Assembly (NCBI GenBank): GCA_027886175.1
Contig: JAJNNQ010000009.1
Location: 20,371,501-20,435,500 of the forward strand
Origin: Phylloscopus collybita
Lineage: Eukaryota > Chordata > Aves > Passeriformes > Phylloscopidae
Length of the DNA: 64,000 bases
Direction of reading: 5' to 3'
Both the position numbers and the translations under genes were made by a program. Below are positions 25,567 to 39,811 of the stretch, one piece after another; positions within the stretch are counted from its first letter, which is position 1; the number at the start of each line of letters is the position of its first letter. Under the pieces are notes generated by a model that saw only the letters and a program-made list of their open reading frames with translations, was not told where the DNA came from and searched no databases.

Positions 25567-26138
25567 GCAGATCAAGGGAGATTATCTTCTCCCTCTACTC
25601 TGCTCTGACACCCCACCCGGAGTATTGTGTCCCACTCCGAGGTCCTCAGCACAGGAAGAATAGGGACCTGCTGGAGTGAGTCCAGAGGAGGCAACTAAGA
25701 TGATCAGAAGGGTGGAGCACTTGTCCCATGAAGACAGGCTGAGAGAGGTGGAGTTGTTCAGCCTAGAGAAGAGCAGGGTCCAAGGAAACCTTATAGAACT
25801 TTCCAATACTTAAAGGAGCTCTAGAAAAATGTTGGAGAGGGAATTTTTACAAGGGCATGTAGTGAAAGGACAAGGGCTAATGGTTTAACTGAAAGGCATC
25901 AGGTTTAGGTAGGATTTTAGGAATAAAAATCTTTACCTGTGGGGGTGGTGAGGCACTGAAACAGGTTGTCCAGAGAAACCATGGATGTCCTATCCCTAGA
26001 AGTGTTCAAGGCCAGGCTGGATGAGGTTCTGAGCAACACGGTCTAATGCAAGTTGTCTCTGTCCACTGTAGAGGGGCTGAAACCAGATGGTCTTTACTAA
26101 GCCTCATTCTGACCCAAAACATTCTGTGATTCTATGAT
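25567..26138 (+). mobile_element. CR1 LINE 3' end, plus strand
   Basis: About 570 bp of CR1 3' sequence. It begins at the end of ORF2 (the codons for the HPEYCV-like segment, cacccggagtattgtgtccc), continues through the gtcctcagcacaggaag, gacaggctgagagaggtgga, and gtggtgaggcactgaaacagg landmarks, and ends in attctgtgattctatgatat at 26121-26140. The order is complete and uninterrupted by deletions, so this is the best preserved CR1 tail in the window. The remaining ORF2 codons are broken by substitutions. It lies about 1.3 kb from the preceding CR1 copy in the same orientation, but the two overlap in the part of CR1 they contain, so they are separate insertions. Confidence 0.9.
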
Positions 26139-29133
26139 ATCACACTGCAAATAAAACAAAATAAAAGAATCCATTTCTCCTCATTTTAGCTTCAGTGCTC
26201 CACTGAAGTCTATTTGCCATAGGCTCATCATAACCTTTTGTTCAATGCATTTGACAGAATGTGTTCTATCACTGTTATGTTTCAGTCCTTGTAAAAAATG
26301 ATGCCCTAGGTAGGAAAAAACAGAGATTTTATGCATAAATTCAGGGAAGAAAAATACCAATTCTTATAGATAGGATTTTTCATTGATACTACCACTCAAA
26401 TATCCAACCTTTAAACACCTTTATTATCAGAATTTCCAGGGTATTAGTGGTTCTGCCCAAGACTGAAAGTTATTTGTTCCCTTGATAGTTCACAGCTATG
26501 TAAATCAATTATCCTTAATGAAAAGAGGGTTTTTTTACATATCTGCCCTTTTGCATGTGCTTACTTTGATTACAACTTGGCAAAGCATTTCAGCACTTGC
26601 TTGTTCATTATGATTTTTGCCACCGTATCTAATAACTCTTATTTTTAATCATATATTGCAAAACAGTGACACTTAAAAGACAGGATATTCCAACTTATTT
26701 TAACTTTTTTATTATTACTATTTTAGAAATAGTAACCTAATAATAATTAGGTTATATGCGTCCAAAAAGTTTAAATTCACGGTTCTCATATTTCTAGCAC
26801 TTGGCTATTCATCTTGAAGAAATGTGTCAGGAGCCCCATTCTTGTTTACTAATGACTTTCTCATGCTGGTACATATGGCATAAAAAAGCCAAAAAATGAG
26901 ATGAAGTACTTAAGATACACGCTGAAAATAGAAAATAAATCACCAAAAAATTCAAGAGTTTACTTTCTACTTTTCAAAAGCCTCAAAGGGGAAAAAAGAA
27001 AAGTTTTATAAAAGATACTGGTTATATGTGTTACACAAGGATAGAAAATATATAAAACAACCAGCATGGTGCTCAGGCAAAAATAAACAAACTAAAATTT
27101 ACTTTCATTTCTATTTCCTGTTCATCACTTTTTCAGTTCTTACATTCAGTTGTTTCTCCTAAGAGTGCAAATGTCCAACACCACTGCTGTCTAGGAAGAC
27201 ACTTTGACATGCTGTTCTGAGTGTTGTCTTCTCAGTATCACAGCCCACTGAAAGAAAAAATTCTGATCCTTTTGGTGTCTCCAGAATGAGAAATATAATT
27301 TTTTTTGCACGCACAAGTAAAAGTGAAAAGTTTTTGTACTTCACCCTTGCTCTTTATTGTTTGTCATGCACACTTAAATACTTACCCCCTGCAAGAAAAG
27401 AAAACAGAAAATGGAAGAAGGGATAGATATGACATTTTGCTTTTACTGTTCCACTTCTCTATTTGTAATATGTACAAAAGAAGAAAAAAAAAAAGAATTA
27501 GTGAAATTGGAAACTTTTTGTTCTGATAAGAAGAAACATAGCACTAGAAGATTTCTGAGCCTGCATCTTTCATCTCTTTTGTGTATCAATATTCACAGAA
27601 AATTTACTACTCAAACAGTTGACACAATACAGACTTAAGCCTGAGACCAAAGATTTTCCCACTTTCAGTACTCACAGGGCACCTGACAAAACATGGGCAT
27701 GGATTGTTCAGGTCTACCAGATGCTTCTACAGTAACAGAAACAACTGTTTGTACTGCAGTGCAATACCTACTAGCAGACAATCTGGGAGGCAATTTAGAA
27801 AATTGTGCTATGCCAATCTGCCATTCCATTTTCTAAAGAAAACATAAAACATACTGACTGATTTTTTGATTAATTTTCATATAGTCATGATTTTTGTTTC
27901 CTTTATCTATCAGCTGTTAAAATGGGAAAACAATTTTCAGCTTTAGGCTATCTCATCTGACTTTCAATGCAGACATACACATGCCTGAAAAAAAAAAGAG
28001 TCATTGTGCTACATTTGTTTATCTGATTTCCCCCTAAACTAAAGAGCACTCTCTTTCAGCAATATATGAATGCAAATTAGTTTAATTATGAAGGATATGT
28101 AAATTAGAAGATATGGAAACTCTTCTTAGGTTTTCAGACTTCTAAAAATTTTCTTCACTGTGAAAGCTTAGTTTATTATGTCCATAACAAAATATACAGT
28201 GATAAAAGATAATCTCAGTTTTGGAAAATTTGTGGTCATTTTGCCTTTTTCACTGCCCTACTTGCTGACAAAACTTGCTGGCAGTAACATCTGGGATATT
28301 TTCTTTATTGTCCAGCATAAACCTGTGTAGTGAGTACACTGAACTCGAATCATACATCCTTCAATTGTGAGGTGCCTTTTTGGGCACTAGGTAAGCACAC
28401 ACTTGCATATGCCATCAGCACATTACGACACATTTGCCTACTGAGCAGACTCTTTTCATTCCCACTTCACGTAGCAGTGCTTAGATATCCAGTACCAGTG
28501 CTCACAAGAAGACACAGATAAGTGAATGAGATGCCTATGAGCTGCAGCTTTTTACACAAATAAATACAAACATATCTTTTATTTGCTTTTCATGTCTGAT
28601 TAAAAACATATCAACATTTAATTCTGGTAAATAAATGGGTGAAATTAATAGGTAACAGAATAAAATAAATTATAACGGAGTATTAGGTCATCTGATAGGA
28701 AATCACACAATAAAATTACGGTTGTGATAATTTGAAAACTGTTATTACCTATCAATTCTTGACTGAGAAAAAGTGCAGAATGGAAGAATTAGTATCTAGC
28801 ATATAATTTTAAAATTACACCACACATTACTATATGGATTCTTAATGAAACTAAATAAAAACTTTTCATTAAAGGTAAATTTGTGATCCTTCAATTCAAT
28901 TATTACTAAAAATGAAATAACATTTATTTACTTTTTGTACTGTAATTCAAAGACAAACATATGGAAATATTTCCCTGTATTATGGCATACAAAATATGTA
29001 TTAGTCTGATAAGAATCCTATTTCAGCAGTTCACTAAATGCTTTTAAATAGCAACAAGATGTGTTGGTTACCAGAGAAGTTAGACTTTGTGCTTTGGTAA
29101 TCCAAATGCCAAAATTGCATTCCTTTTTGGAAT

Positions 29134-29159
29134 GGTATAGGGGAAAGGTATAGGGGAAA
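29134..29159. repeat. 13-bp perfect tandem duplication
   Basis: The unit ggtataggggaaa occurs twice head to tail (29134-29146 and 29147-29159) with no differences, so the duplication is recent or the site is polymorphic. Confidence 0.9.
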
Positions 29160-32100
29160 GTTAATCAGACATGGTAAGCAGACAATTCCTTTTAGCAGTA
29201 TCTTTAGTTACTGAGTTCTGTCATACATCACTGGAAAGATTTTTCTTTTCATCCTAGAAAATAAGGAAACTAAGACTTTATCTAAGAATTAGGATGTGTT
29301 TGTCTTTTCAGAAAACTGTACTGTTTTATTTGTTTTACAATCTGAAAGGATTTTCCCTTTTCTAGCTACAGAGTGTTTCTACACACTACATTAGCACACA
29401 TCTGCCACAGGAAAAAAAAACAAACCACATAAACATCAAAGAAATCCCAGCAATGAAACACCTACTTAACAAAATAAACCATTGAATGTTTTTTGATGTC
29501 TAACAGCATTACACTACTATTACAACCTACTCTTGAGTAGCTTGGATCCATCCCCTGTCCTCCAGTGGGTGATAGGAACAGAAATTAAAGTTTAGCTAAA
29601 CAAACATGGCATTGATTGATAATGGGGATAGGTGTTTTGATCAAGTTATAAGAAGATGAAGTATTTGAAGCATGATGAAAATTAATATTTTCTGCAATAA
29701 ATCTCCAAGAGGCTTTCAGAACTGTGATTACCAGGGGGATCATTTCCTGCTGTATCATACAATAGACTTTACAGCCATTTACTTGAAAATGTAGGTACAT
29801 GAAGCTGGACCAGAAGCCAAGGATGCCTTGGAAACAGTCCATATGAGGGTTTCAAAGCTCCTTTCCCTGCTTTTATATCCATGAAATTAAACAAAACATT
29901 AAAAATTATCTGTTCAAAATTATATCTTCAGGAACAATGTACAACCACTGTCCCTATCGCAGCATTTCCTTTATCTACTATCATCTGTTTCTTCAGCTCC
30001 TTACTTTTTTAACAATTTTTCAGCTAACTTCAACTTTCTCCAGCTTCAATGTAATTTTCTCATGTCATTTCAGTGCATATTTTATTACTCAGACACAATA
30101 CTATACACCATGTGTGCTGTACTTATTAAAGAAAGATATAAGATATTATATCCCTTTTTTCAATTCTCCATTTCTTTATCACTTTTCTTTCAAAGTTAGA
30201 TATACCCAGCTATACTTGGGAATAGCTCCTTCCAATAAAAGAGACCCAAGGACTACAGGAAGAAATTATTCCTTTAAAACTAATCCTGTGTTTTTATCCT
30301 TTTCCTGCATTTCTTAATTGCTATTGTAACAATAGAGTGGGGACACAACTAAGCAAGTACAGTTATGCTGTAGGTCTTGAGTTTCCTCTGTATTTCTATT
30401 TCTGACCACTGTACAATCCCAATTTCCCATCTAGTTTTAGATGATGTCAATGGATAGAAATAGAAGGGGAAGATAACAAAACCTAAGCAAAGACAGCATA
30501 AAACCAAAATGAAAAATCTAACACAAATGCTTCCTTGCATCCTTTTTGAAATCTAATTTCATTAATTTATTTGAGGTGGGAAAATATTTTTTTATAATCC
30601 TCATCAATATGATATGTTGTTCCTATTTTGGAAGTGGATTTTTCTTCCTTATTTTATGTGTGAGGCTTTGATGTATCTGTTTTTACCTGTTTGACGTTAT
30701 CTTGGTTGGCTCTGTGAAGTTAAATCAAAGAGATCTGCTAGCCGTAATGAGCAGAAAACAAAGTAATGTCATTGTTAGGATATCTTCAGTCAGAATACTA
30801 GAACTCCTCAGGGGAGATAATTGGTGAGTCAGTAAGAAATATCTTTCACCAGCCCATTACTCAAGGTTAGAAAGACCACTGAACTGTTAAGGACCCCAGC
30901 CTGGAGGAAAGTGGAGGGGAACATGCAGCAGGAAGAGTCACAGGAAGAGAAAAGTCTGTCTCTCAGTGCCAAGTAAGACAGAGGCCATTGCAATGGTGTG
31001 GCAATGAGTTAAGGTCATTCCTCAAGACTTCAGATCTCAAATAAGTGTTGCAGTAGGTGAGCCCCAGGCTGTTTGCATCCTGTGTACTTTGGGGTGAATA
31101 TCTATTTAAAACAGAATATAATTTAAGACATTATTCTAAGACTCTGTAATTGCAGGTCTCCTGGAGGGAATGTCCTTTAACATTAACCATGTTGCACACT
31201 CACAGTCAGAGGATTTCAAACACATGAGAGAACCCCATACTGAGACTGAAGATTTGTGGGAGTCCACACAGAAATATTTGAATGTATCAAGGACTAATAC
31301 CTAGAGATAGTTACTTCTTAAAAAAAAACAAACCAAACAACAACACAAAGAGAGAGTACAAAGCCCTCTTTTACCACTAATCAGATAAAGGACAAGTAGT
31401 GTTATCGAGTCATCTATCTGGGTTAGAAAGATTACCCTAGTAGGAGAACCCACAGGACAGATCTAAAAGAGAGCTCACAGGTGCAATTTACCCACAAGCA
31501 GTCAAAAGAAAAAGAGATGCAAAAAAATAATTACTTCACATGAAAAATTTTGATATAACAGAAGTTAAACAAAAAGGTAAAACAATTCATTTTAACACAT
31601 TCCTGTCAAAAATGGTGTTAGAAGCGATGCAGTCCCACAAGATGGTTCCATTTTCTTTAGAAAAATGCTTTTTTGTCAGAATTGCTCAGTGTGATACTTT
31701 TCATCCAGATTTACAGCTGTGGGAGTAACTGCCTCTTGACGTTAATATCATTGCTCCATAACATCTGTCAATCTCAAGATGTTTTGCTACAACCATATCA
31801 TCACTAAATGTCTTCACTACTGTCTTGTTTCACAAATGGAACAAATGGAACAAAGAGAGACATAGATGGGGACAAAGGACATCGTTCTTGTATTGGGGTG
31901 TTTTGTCAATGGAAACAGAAATGGAAACAATATTTGTGCCATACCCAGAGGGCTAGACCATGGAGGAACTGTCACAGCTGCCTTGTGGACAGCCACTGGC
32001 TCCACAGACACCGTTTATTCTGCATGCACCTACATACTACTGTGGTTTCCATGTCATCAGGAACCTCAAGACCTCTGGCTGCCACTCTTGCTGCTCTCTC

Positions 32101-35100
32101 ATTTCTTAAGTGAAACTAGTGATACAAACTATTAGTAAGGTTTTCTTTAAAAAGGAAACAGCCTGTACTCACAATCAAGACAAGAAAGATGTTCTTGCCA
32201 GTTACAGTAAAGATCATCTAGAGCCATGTATCATTCCTCTTAGTTCTATAAAATAAACGCAGCAGAAGAAATATTACTGGGATACATGAAACACGGCATC
32301 TCCTGCTAACCATGTCTCCCTACCCCAACCCTACAGCACCCCAAGGGCAAAGCTCCCATTTGCACTTGAGTAATTCATACAAATACTGGTTCTCAGAGGC
32401 TGAGACTACACTAAGTGCAGGACCATGTTAAATTTCTAATAATTTAACTGTGTGGAAAACCATTCAGCAGACCCAGATGACATCTGCTGCCAGTTATTCA
32501 CTAGCACAGAGAACAAGAACCAGAAGTTTATTTCCATACATATTTTCTGTTTGAAAACTCTCCAAATTCCTTAATTTTCCAAAACAGTTTATTTGTGGAT
32601 ATGTCTCAGCTTTCCATGCTGAAATGCCATGACAGGCATAATATATCTCTGTTTATATCCCATGATTTTTTATTCAGACTAAGACATGGTGCATGATATG
32701 CACTTACACAGTGAATTGAGCTATGCAGCTCCAAATTCAACAAGGCCCTAAGGAGCTACTTATAATATTGTTAGCTATTATTTTGATGATAGTGTCTTAA
32801 GTGACTGTATTACAAAAGGAGATTTCACTTTTTTATAATAATTATTTTGGTGAGCTTTCTGCCAAGGTCCAAGAAACTCCTTTGTCTATTTCACAAATTT
32901 TTTGTGTACTAGCCAAATTAGATCAAGACACTCCTTTTAGCAACTCCAGATTTGGTTTCTTCATTATGACCTCTCAAGATCTGTAAATTAGTATTCCAGC
33001 ATATCTCTTCTCTTAGTAAGAAAACAGGCTCAAGTTCAAACCATATCAGAAGTTTAAAAATATAAAATTATCATATTAAAGGCTGGGAGGTATATTAAAA
33101 TAGAGAACATGTTACAAATTATTCTGGAACATTCAGTATTACAATTTCACTTCCTAGTGAGAAAAGGCTGACATGCTATAAGCAGAGAGAGCATGAAGTA
33201 TCAGATACAGCAGAGTAAAAACCGTGAAACAACAGTGATCCTTCTGATAGCATGGGGCAAACATGTATAGAAATGTCAAATGATACCCCAGGGATTAATA
33301 CTCTCTACAAGTAAACCTTTAAAAAAAATGGGGAAGGCAGACAAGCTAAAAATCAGACACTAGAAATATTTGAGTACTCTTCATCTTTTGGATAATAATC
33401 TTATCTGACAGACTTGTAATCTTTTTTCTTGTAGTTGTTTATGCATTTGTAAATAAAATCTGCCACAGTATTCATCTTCAGTGAAGACTCAATCATTGTA
33501 TTTTTGGATGGTGTCATTAGCACTGGTCTCATTTGTGTCCAGAAATGTTTTTGTTGCTATGGAATACAATGCAATAATTAGAAATTTCTCTCCCAATTAC
33601 AGTGCAAAAGATTTGGTCAGTGCTACAATAATTCACAAAAGAACTTGGAAAATAAAAACAACAGAAAGCAATTAAAAATTAAGAACAATCCAGCATTTCT
33701 CAAATTGCAGTTCATATATGCTTTAATAAACTGACTGCTTTATTATAAAAGGCCTTTCTAGAAAGGCTTGATGCCACCTACAGCAAGGCAGGTGGTGTCA
33801 GTTCAGTTAGCTTGCTCAGCTTGCCATTGATTGCTTCTTCCTTGCTAGAGTCTGCTCTGGGCAATGCAAAAAAATACACAGAAGCTGACCTTTTCTTCAG
33901 GGGTACTGAAATGTCACCCATCAGATCCACATATACAAAAAGAAATTTAGCTTCTTGAAACATAGTTTTGACAGATGTGTCTCAAACTGAAGCTGTGGTC
34001 TGAAAGCCCCTGTTCATGCATTTCACCAATGTTTAGCATGCATTCATAGCAGAAATCAGACACTGTTGGTTTTCCTCATATAAGCTGGAGAAAGGATCAG
34101 AATCCAGGTCTATCTGTCTCTAGATTTGAGATGATCGTTAGGCTTCAACATCATGTTCCCTATCTCTGAAATATCGTATTGTTTGGTGCAAAAGGTTCAT
34201 TCCAGACAGGATAGTTCGACTTTTCTGGGTTAGGTTACTCTCCTGAGAGAGAAAATGGGAGGTTTACCTCAATCAGAGAAGGTATTGAATATTCATCTCC
34301 CACATCTTGCAGCAATTGTGGCGCTAAAAGTAAAAAGTAAAAAGCTTTGGTCAGTTATTTGGAAGATCAGTAGAGGTCTCCATTTTCAACTCTGAATAGT
34401 GTGTCTGAGAACAAAAGCAAGACCTTGTACCCATAGGGATAGTCAGCTTGTCTCACTGGCTACTCATGATTGCTGCCCATACTGGTTCTAACTCACCCAG
34501 GTCCTGTTCTGAGGAGCCTCAGAATCTGCCTATGCTTGTGGATGGAACTGAGTTTTGCCTGCATCCTGAGCTCCTCAGACATTGCACAAGTCAGTAAAGG
34601 TGCTTTATTTCAGTGCTGTGGTGTGTTCACATTACTAAGGCAGAACAAGGACCCAGATCAATCACTAAAATGTTTCAACAGAGCCAAATCAAAGATTGTG
34701 TGTCCTTTCTTCATCTCTTACCATTGTGTGCAACTTCAAGGCATAACCATCCAATTTAATGGTAGGCAGCATTATGCCATAATCCATTAGAGGATGCTAC
34801 CTTTCCATTTAATTAAAGTAATGGAGAGATATATTGCAGTCAGGCTTGCTCATCAGTCACTGTAAAAATATCTTGGCCAAAGTCCTGTTGCTTAACAACG
34901 GTAATAGCCTTGCTTTCTACATAGCTTCTAGGATAATTTACAAAACAAATCTAATAACCTTAACCAAGGAAAAAGCAATACTTCACTGAAAGTAGTAACT
35001 AAATAGTTACCATGTCTTCCAGTTCACAAATGAAATATTTTCTTTTTTTCCACCATCTTCCTAAGGAAGCAAGATTTCCATTTCATCCCTATGCATATGC

Positions 35101-38100
35101 ACAAACAAGTAGGAATATTCACCTTTTGTCTGTTGGTTCCCTCCTAAATTCTTTCAAGCCTGTATAAAATCTTAACCACACTGGGAAAACAGAAAGAGAC
35201 TGAACAGGTATTTTACAATCAGCAACATGGTGGAGTCTTGAGGGGACAAACAGAGCATGAAACTACTTCCCCTTACATCACATAACATCTGTAGAGGGGG
35301 AAACATTTTCAGTGTCCCAAACACAAGGGCAGCTTTGATCAGCTGCCACAGGCTGCCAAAAACCTGACTGCAATGCACACATCTGTCCGTCTACACCCCG
35401 TTTGTCTCATTGTTGATGAATGAAGAAGCAGACTTGAAGATATGACGGATGTGAGTGGATGACTGGCTTTTCTCTCTTCTTACCCCTAGTAGGAATGCTC
35501 TGTCACCAGCACAGTACCTGTGATTCCTGAGCTGAAGAGGACTAAGGGGAGATACTGCTATCTGGTGTCTGAGGAGCTTTCCTCAGTCTGAATGTAACAT
35601 TGAGCTGATGTTAGTGAAAGTGGGGTCTTAGAGATCTCAGATCTGCTTTCTCACAGATGGGCAGAAAGAGCAGGAGATATGACAAAGTCCTTTGATGCCC
35701 ATCTCTTGCAGCAATCCCATAGAAAAGCATGTTTCTAATATACTGTCTACTTCAACAGTTAAGAAAATGCAGAATTCTGAAAATATAACTGGATATAGTA
35801 CTCATATACCATATACCAGAATAAATACTCATCTTCTTAAGCAAAAAATGCAACAGTAAACAATTTCTTAAAACATACACATTCTTTCTGGAAACCATGT
35901 TTTAAGGTATATGAGGAATATGTGGCTTTCCTTTCACCACTTAATAGAAATTTAAAAGATGCTAAAGAGTATACCCTACATGCCATAATTGCACAGACTA
36001 CCATTTGTATGATTTTACACATTCCAGTCACAAACCATCTTCAAGGAGAAATGTTGTTGCTCACTGTAATGAACTTCAGAAACATAATTACTGTTAGTTT
36101 AAAAACCTTTTTTTAATATGAAAACTTACATTAAAAAATAAAATCAAAACTTGTTCAATTAGAGTATAAAACATAAGAACAAGAAACAGAAAAGTGATTA
36201 AAAGAAGAAAACAGTAGTATTTTCTTCCTGACAGAGCTGATAATTTCAAGCACTGCCTCTGCAGTTGGAAATAGGTAATTACTGTAGTAATAGAGAAAAT
36301 TATCATTGGTACTGCCTTCTTGCAGAATACTCACAACTGCTTAAAACAAAATATGAAACATCCACAGTAATAAATAAGAAATAATTGCTGTTTCAATATT
36401 AATCACCAATGTTGTAAACAGTGACTTATAGCACATAGATGAAAAAGAGTAATTTGAAAGATCATTTATGGACAAATACCAGATTATCATTGTTTAAGAA
36501 AAATCCCAAAGTATCAAAGTGACTTTGCACTCCCATCTGCATTCTGCAGCTTGACAACATCTGACCAGCTCTTCCAGCAGGGCAATTACTTCTTCCATCT
36601 CATCCGTTAGATCCAATGTCCTCCACGTTCTTAAGGAAATTCTTTACCTTCAGTTGGTGTATATATGAGATCATCCCACTGGCAATAATTTGTATCTGAA
36701 ATTTGTAGGGATTTGGCCATGGTTTCAAGAATGAAACCAAACTCATCAAGACAGAGCTTGACCATTCCCTTACTCCTTTTCTCCCAGTCTAATCCTTTTC
36801 TCTGCACATTCTACATCACTGTTTCCTGTGCAATATTTTTTTTAATAAAACTTATTCAGGGTCACATCCTACTCTGTCTGCATCTTAATAATATTCTGGA
36901 CATTATCCTCTTTGGCTGCTGTTCAAAGATAAATGTCTGCAATGGGTTTAGCTCTATTAGGTAAAAGCCTGAGCTGCATAGTCTAGCAGGAAGTTCTGCA
37001 CAGTTTGGTCCAGGAAGACACTGGTTCTGTGTATTTGAGGATTAGTTAATTTTTCTTATCCTACACTCCAGGAAGAATCTCTAAATAACTTATTCTCAGC
37101 AGCTATTTAAAACTCCTCCAAGACATGTAAACATGTTTCTTTCACTTCCTATGTGCTTAGAGGTAGCTGGGCTTATTAGAGATGACATCAGATATTTCGA
37201 TTTAGCTGAGGTTTGCTGAGTGTAAAAGAGGAGGTTCTGACCCTCTCCTTTCACACTCCTCCTAACTTCTAGATGTCTCAGGAAAATGGTAGAACTTTAT
37301 CCTGGTAGTTAAAAAGGGAAATTTAATAATCTGTCTGATTTACCATGCAACCAGCACAAGAGAAGCAGGGAAATCTGGTCCTGGAGGGGAGATAGGAAGA
37401 GCTGGCAGCAAGGAAAAGAAGACTGAAAATTCTCTTGAACTGTTAACTCAGCCTATGCCATTAAAGTTATGTTGTGCAACTCCATCCTAACATATCAAAA
37501 TATACCTCACTTGGACCATATTGAATGAAGCACAGTGGGCAATTGCTGCTCTTTTTCCAGAAATTCTGAATCAATCTGTCTTGGCTTTCATACCATTCCA
37601 TTTAGAAAGGCAGTAGAAAAGACTGTAAAATGGCATGAACTCACAATCTGATCTACTTACAGGCCCCTTATATCAGAAAAACCCAAAATGAAGCCATAAA
37701 GGCTTCATAAACATGTATCTTTTTCCTTCCATTTCCCTTTAAATTTTTAAAAAAATATATATGCTTGCAGTGATCAAGGCAACGTATACTTCAATATATG
37801 GCTGGATTTTCATATTTTAATTCAAATGAAGTAAATTTTGAAATTGCAGAATCTTTTATGATCTGTCAAACAATAAGAAAATACCTCAAAATCCAATAAA
37901 TTCCCCAGCGACACTATTGCTGTTCTATATCTCCTGAGACTGGTTTTTCAGAACAATAAATGTTTAACAGGAATTTATTTCTGCTCGTAAAAAATACTCT
38001 GTTAGAAAGATTGCACAGTAAAATGCACAGGCAGGAAAGAACTATGAATTAAACAATACATTTTATCTCCATTGCCTGAGGACAGCATGTATAACATAGA

Positions 38101-38423
38101 ATTCTTGGTTTAAAAATTCTACGCCATTTTCCTGTAACCTATGCATTACACATATCAGCATTGCGTATACATGAGACAACATAATAGATTGATGGTACCA
38201 CAGGTTAAAACCAGAATAATGAATGACAGAGAAAAGACTTGGAGATTATTATGCACAGATACACATGAACTGAATGCCATAAAATATTAATATCAAGGAA
38301 TAGCTAGTGTCCTTTAATTAAACCTGTTGCTGCTACAAGCAGTGTACAGTTTACCACTTTCCATGGGCTGCTTAGACGCAAGAAGAGGACATGCTTCTTT
38401 GTAAGACAAAACTTCACTTTAAA

Positions 38424-38449
38424 GGGTGATAGAGTGGGGTGATAGAGTG
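38424..38449. repeat. 13-bp perfect tandem duplication
   Basis: The unit gggtgatagagtg is present twice head to tail. Replication slippage is the simplest explanation. Confidence 0.88.
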
Positions 38450-38527
38450 GGTTAAAATTTCAGCAATGTATTGCATCAGTCGAAGTCCATGCTAAACTTT
38501 AGTTGAATTTCAGCAAAGATGCTACCT

Positions 38528-38541
38528 GTTGCCATGACAAC
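38528..38541. promoter_or_regulatory. RFX X-box-like site
   Basis: The sequence gttgccatgacaac differs at one position from the symmetric X-box GTTGCCATGGCAAC bound by RFX factors, which control ciliary and MHC class II genes. It sits in a non-repetitive block (38460-38560). Chance matches to degenerate motifs are expected, but a 13/14 match to the full symmetric site is uncommon in a window this size. Confidence 0.3.
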
Positions 38542-39693
38542 AGCTGAAGCAAGAGATATTGACAAAAGAGAATTCTACATTCCACGAAAGGATGAGTTAT
38601 GTGTTAGCACAGACAAAAGAGTAGTAAACGGCCTCTGTCTTCTGAACTTCATGAATACAAACACCTCAGAACCAGACTAGAAAGGAGAGTTTTTCTGGTC
38701 AGTATAGAGAACAATATATTATGACAAATCTTTGACATTGCAGATCTCTGTTCCCGAATAGCTCACCCCTCACACTGGATCTATAAACACCATCTGTGTA
38801 CACTGAAGAAACATTTCCAGAAATAGATGAGTCATATACCATTATCTCTTGTCAGAACACAGCAGATAGATTTTTAGCAAATGATAAACAAAACAACAAG
38901 CTAATGTCCTAGAACCTATACCAAGACTTATGAAGTAATTGCTTAAATAGCATGGATAAAAAACATTCCAAGTTTATTTTCATGCTGATGACCAAATAAT
39001 CTAGTTTTTTTGTACTCCCCGCTTGTTTATTACTCTACCACTAACCATGCCTAAATTGACAACTCTCAGCATACACCCTTCTGGGATTTTACTCAAGTTC
39101 CCATAGTTTGAACATATACTAGAAGACCTGAAAAATACTACTGATATATTATCTACCATGGCTTTCAAACTGAACAAAGGAAGAAGAAAAGGGACAAGGA
39201 ACACCCATTAAAGCATACCAAATCAGAGATTTTTTTCACTAGAACAGGTCAAGAGGTTTCAGGATCCAGTGAACAGGAGTGATTTGTACCAGTGCATATG
39301 GCTCTTGCAGCTGATAGTGCCTTCTACAAAAAAATCACAGCTTAGATAGGAGCAGGAACATGGGCAAAGACATGCACCTGTGCATACAAGACAAACGTTG
39401 TTCAAAAGACCTTACAAAAGCACAAACAAGAAAGATAAAAGGTGGCAAGACAAGGAAACCCAGAGGAGTAATTTGCCTGGCTCTGCCCATCATTCCTTAA
39501 ACAGGTCAGTCACTTCCTAGGCTCTAAGGGAACATTCAAATTCTCAAAGGACCTTTCTTCAAGGAAGAAGCCATGAGCCCTCTGTCTGGGCTAAAGCACA
39601 AATGACGCCTTCTTTCACATTCTGCATTTGCTGAGCTGAGGTCAGTGGAAATCTGAGCTTGATGTCTTTATATTGTTTTACCTTCCTTTAATC

Positions 39694-39811
39694 ATTTGCA
39701 TGAGAATAATTTTTTCTAATTAATATTTTTATGAATAACTGTCAGGCAAGAAATCATATATCTGCAATGAAATGCTGCTTCCCATGAGGCAAAATGCAGT
39801 GGGTATATAAG
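39694..39811 (+). promoter_or_regulatory. octamer plus TATA box, promoter-like arrangement
   Basis: A perfect octamer ATTTGCAT at 39694-39701 is followed by homeodomain cores (CTAATTAATA) and, about 100 bp later, by a strong TATA box (gggtatataaggc; TATATAAG at 39804-39811). This could be a real Pol II promoter or a chance combination in AT-rich DNA. I looked for a snRNA-type proximal element at the right distance upstream of the TATA box and did not find a convincing one. An open frame of 65 codons begins downstream at 39903 but matches nothing known. Confidence 0.22.

Noticed and set aside
24248..25567. The two plus-strand CR1 fragments considered as one CR1 split by a later insertion
   Set aside because: Both copies contain the CR1 3' terminus, so they overlap in CR1 coordinates and must be separate insertions; the sequence between them is not a recognisable element.
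34470..34790. 106-codon plus-strand frame
   Set aside because: No family, no context; composition and length are within chance expectation.
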